Shown piece after piece: positions 60,901 through 64,000 of a DNA stretch of 64,000 nucleotides. The stretch covers positions 1-64,000 of the forward strand of contig VWYX01001140.1 in assembly GCA_013396525.1 (NCBI GenBank), in the 5' to 3' direction. How positions within the stretch are numbered: position 1 is the stretch's first letter; each line of letters opens with the position of its first letter. Both the position numbers and the translations under genes were made by a program. The notes under the pieces are model-generated. The model saw only the letters and a program-made list of their open reading frames with translations, was not told where the DNA came from and did no database searches. Source of the stretch: Chaetorhynchus papuensis. Its lineage: Eukaryota; Chordata; Aves; Passeriformes; Rhipiduridae.

Positions 60901-62103
60901 TACCATCTGAAGTGTATTATAGCAGATTTTCACAGGCAGCAGTTGGAATTCAGTACATACCTTTCCATTTGGTATTTTTCACTGTGCAGCCTTAGTCTAA
61001 TTTCTTTGAAGACACTCAACTATTGTTCTGGCAGAAGCATAAGGAACAATTTATTGCAAAGCCTCAAAATTTTAAGTCAGTGGGAGTTAAACACAAGGCC
61101 TTAAAAATTCTAGACCCTGTCTCAGAAGCTATGTAAAATATTTTTCCCATTAGCACTTTTCATGTCTAAAATTTCAAAAGCCACTGCAGACATTTACATC
61201 TACCATTCACAGACTTTTTATTGGGAATCCTTCTGAGATTCATATTACATAACTCAGCTGGGACAAGTATTTGAGAGCAATTAATCACTAGGGATATCAC
61301 ATACACATCTTCAGTGAAATTTACTTAACTGAAGTCAAAAAAAGCATTTGACCCTTTGCACAGAAATCCTCAGATGTAGCTCATAAAGTAATTTTAGTAT
61401 GTACATCACCATCCTTTACCAATTTATGCGGTAAATCCATTCTTCAATTTGTTTGCAAGGGGTTGCTAGAATTAATCAAAGCAGGGATTCTTGAGGAAGG
61501 CTTTTCAGGACTGTTAAAGCAGAAGGAAAGATTTCAGCCCAGGCATTAACCAGCAGACTAGCAAGAAGGCAAGCTGGATTAGAAGGAGCAAGCATGAACC
61601 ACAGTGCTGCAGAGAGCTTCTCTGGGCATGCACACAGCCAAGCAGATGAACAGGAAATCCAAGACATCTTTGGGCCACTGCAATATTGATCATTAGAGAA
61701 GGTACTTTTGTGGTAGATTTCCTACAGCACCAAAATAATGGAAACACTAATTTCATACAATGCTGGTATAAGAATCAATGCCTTGTATTTAAAGGTCTAT
61801 GGAATGTTACAGGAAATAATGTAGTTATTTTCCTTTATTTATTAAAGTCATCTTAATCATCACGATCATCCCAAGTCTGCAAAATACCAAGCACTCCTAC
61901 TGCCTTCCTCCTCAGATCTGGTGGATAGATTTGGCCCTATGCATCAAAGCCAAACAGATCAAAGTACAGTTCAACAGAAGGCAAGCCAATTCCAGCCAGA
62001 TCTTGTGCAACCTATGAACTGGAAGGCAGCTTAATCCATTGGGATCTCCTGTTTCACCAGTGCTGAGATGAAAGCTCTGATATTAGTTTGTATGGATGTG
62101 GCA

Positions 62104-62160
62104 GTTGACCTCTGAGTTTTCTTTGGTTAACTGTGAAATGGGAATTCTGCCATCCTCAAA
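62104..62160 (-). mobile_element. Possible MIR-like fragment, antisense
   Basis: GTTGACCTCTGAGTTTTCTT followed by AACTGTGAAATGGGAATTCT resembles the MIR reverse complement (TTAACCTCTCTGAGCCTCAGTTTCCTCATCTGTAAAATGGGAATAAT) with short indels. Confidence 0.45.
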
Positions 62161-62292
62161 GCCCTTTAGAAAATTACGAGTGAGAACATCTTTAGCTATA
62201 GGTATGGCCACATCACAATGGCCCCATCCATGCTGTGGCTCACTTTGAAACATCAGCCTTCACGGAAGGGATGTTGCTCTTCCATTTGAGGA

Positions 62293-62305
62293 TGGTGGTG
62301 GTGGT
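62293..62305 (+). repeat. Short (GGT)n run
   Basis: Four GGT units in GATGGTGGTGGTGGTATT. Confidence 0.8.
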
Positions 62306-62916
62306 ATTTTCATACAGACGTTTCTCACTTCGTGCATCAGCCCATTATTCTTCACCCACAGATTCAGTACTTCCAGTTTCCAAAACCAAGATCTGTCTCT
62401 ACAAGACTTGCAGAAGAAGATCTCTGATCTTCAAGCAAGCCTAACTCATCCTAAAAGAGAGCTTGCAAGGTTACAGTACAAGACTTCTATAATCTCTCCA
62501 ATTAGTAGAGATCTCATAGGGATGCTGGCAACCATAAGCACTCTCAGCATCTGTTGTGCTCATAGGATTTAATCCACAGCATTTTAACATCTGTTGATTT
62601 TTCACATTCATTTTGTTTTTTCCATAAAATTCCCTCTAGCAAAACAAGTGACACACCCCTCCCCTTCTCTGTTTATTTTTCTTTCAGAAACAAACCAGCC
62701 CCCCACTGGCAACATTAAGACAACACACATGAGAGTCTTAACTTGCCTTCAAGATGAGTGCAGAAGACAGAACTTCATTAGTTCAATGGGACTGATGCCT
62801 GCCTTATGCTAATTTTGTTTCTTTCCAGTCCATCCCTTTCCATTTGTGCCATCTGTTCTTGTAACCACTTTACTTTATCCATCCACGGTAAAACAGATTA
62901 ATTAATTAAACACAAA

Positions 62917-62975
62917 GGAGGTGGCTAGATGAGCTTTAAAGGTCCCTTGCAACGTAGACTAGTTTATGATATGAC
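62917..62975 (+). mobile_element. CR1 LINE 3' scrap
   Basis: GAGGTGGCTAGATGAGCTTT, AAAGGTCCCTTGCAACGTAG and TAGTTTATGATATG match the last ~60 bases of an avian CR1 (GAGGTTGGACTAGATGACCTTTAAAGGTCCCTTCCAACCTAAACTATTCTATGAT). The rest of the element is absent, as expected for extreme 5' truncation. Confidence 0.8.
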
Positions 62976-63612
62976 AGCACAGGTAGCCACATTCCCCCAC
63001 TTTCTCATCTCAGGTCTCCCCAGGCTGCTGGCAGAAGCCCAGCTCGGAGCCACACTGCCAGCCCAACAGGGCACTGCTGCAGCTCTGCAGGAGTCCTGCT
63101 CTTACACCCCACTCAGTACTGAATATTAATGAAGTTTGATTAAAAACACAAGTGAAGTCCTTAGTTAGGGGGAACTCTGTTTTCAGATTTCGATATTGCA
63201 AAATAGGGCCTCCAGAGTGCTCTTGGATATATCACCGCTCAGGTTGCTACTTCCCCTGTTGCTAATTCCCTCTCCTCCCAAAACAACCCCCCCTCTGTTT
63301 TTGTAGCATTTCAGCGAAGAAGATTCTCAGCAATTTTGACAAAAAGCAAACTTGTGATAGCTAGAGGTACTGAAGTAAATGGGGGAAAGCTGGAGGGGGA
63401 TAGGGCTCCATAAAAAAGCAATTTTTAAAAAATGTACCACAATCCACACAAAGCAAGCTGTTTGCAGAGAGAAAACAAAAGGAATACAAGAGCATTTCCT
63501 ATGCAACAGATAGGCAAGATTTTTATCTAAAAAATTAGGAAACCTCATTAGGAAACACTGGGGGATATCCTCCCCCTGAAAGAAAAAATTAGAAAAAAAC
63601 CCCAAAACTTAC
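62976..63612. other. Non-coding stretch, no gene recognised
   Basis: Unique DNA with a moderately GC-rich patch (63000-63120) and an A/T-rich remainder. A 92-codon minus-strand frame at 63327-63605 is not recognised. On the minus strand this interval would be intron if the exon-like segment to its right is real. Confidence 0.6.
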
Positions 63613-63937
63613 CTACACACTTTTGACTTCTCTCTCTCTCTCTCTCCTACATCTTCACTATTATAAACAGACTCCCAAAGTGCCAGCCTCAGCATTTTTA
63701 TCTTCCTGAAGCAGCAGACTCTTGCCTATGAAGGCAGCGCTTCAGCGTAAGGATGGACTGAGCTCGGAGGATGTGAGCATGGGGGGAGGGAAGCGTCAAT
63801 ATTACAACCCATCCATCAACCACTTCTGTAAAGCTCTTTTGTTCCAAGTTCATACTTAGCAACTCAAGGTCAAAACTGATGTTGGAAAATGCAAATCGTA
63901 AGTCAACCCAGACTTTCACCCCGTGCGTCTTCTTGAC
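63613..63937 (-). other. Candidate exon (325 nt), unproven
   Basis: On the minus strand a long pyrimidine tract (CTTCTTTTTGCCTGTTTCTT, continuing to GCGTTTGAG) gives an acceptor at 63938-63940. The segment ends GTGTAG/GTAAGTTTTG, a perfect donor (63607-63612). The first ~235 bases are open in one frame (for example HGVKVWVDLRFAFSNISFDL), then a stop follows, so it would be a terminal-coding, untranslated or non-coding RNA exon, or not an exon at all. A (GA)n run near its 3' end is purine-rich, like exonic splicing enhancers. No protein family is recognised, and the window edge prevents a wider view. Confidence 0.25.
63629..63646 (+). repeat. (TC)n microsatellite
   Basis: Nine TC units. Read on the minus strand it is a GA run just upstream of a GTAAGT donor-like site. 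Confidence 0.92.
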
Positions 63938-64000
63938 CTCAAACGCAAACAAGAAACAGGCAAAAAGAAGTTTCAGCTACACGATCTATTCATATAAAAA

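Larger units (their letters stand above)
57950..62900. other. Non-coding stretch, no gene recognised
   Basis: Unique DNA. Open frames (up to 126 codons, 60311-60691 plus) match no family I know. A donor-like AAAG/GTATGTAC sits on the minus strand near 60960 without a clear acceptor. A MIR-like piece near 62.1 kb and a short GGT repeat near 62.3 kb are the only repeats noted. Confidence 0.65.

Overview
This window looks like non-coding nuclear DNA from a bird, most likely a passerine (songbird). The host call rests on three observations. There are CR1 LINE 3' ends with the avian terminal repeat (ATTCTATG-type), best preserved at 39370-39660. At about 57783-57932 there is a composite SINE made of a tRNA-Ile-like head and a CR1-like tail, the architecture known from TguSINE1 of zebra finch and related songbird SINEs. 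The background is an AT-rich genome with sparse, truncated repeats and old MIR-like fragments. No assembly gaps are present.

I could not identify any protein-coding gene. Open frames are short, and the longest (about 140-190 codons) lie in stop-poor, GC-richer patches, often overlap on both strands, and show no family motif I recognise. The sequence is best read as a long intron or an intergenic interval. No bacterial, phage, CRISPR or intact viral gene is present.

Layout. 1-9000: unique AT-rich DNA with one MIR-like fragment (about 8030-8165). 9030-9165: CR1 remnant, directly followed by a CpG-rich patch (9180-9545) holding an 11-bp tandem repeat and a CTCF-like motif. 9546-24250: unique DNA with simple repeats and a strong microexon-like splice pair on the minus strand (18652-18698). 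24280-24620: the clearest CpG island, with a 5' splice-site-like sequence on the minus strand. 24650-39350: unique DNA with several MIR-like fragments and two further microexon-like signals. 39370-39660: the best CR1 copy. 39700-57750: unique DNA, a 38-bp direct repeat pair (43290 and 44197), a stop-poor block (44198-44813), an exon-like segment at 50169-50266, and a homeodomain/octamer motif cluster near 55 kb. 57783-57932: tRNA-Ile/CR1 SINE. 57950-64000: unique DNA with a CR1 scrap (about 62917-62975), a MIR-like fragment and, at the right edge, an exon-like segment on the minus strand (63613-63937).

No genes can be shown to act together here. The most useful leads are the two CpG-rich patches, the splice-flanked exon-like segments, and an apparent orientation bias of A-tract-to-C-tract junctions across the window. 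All exon and regulatory calls are hypotheses from motif reading; RNA-seq or cross-species alignment would settle them.
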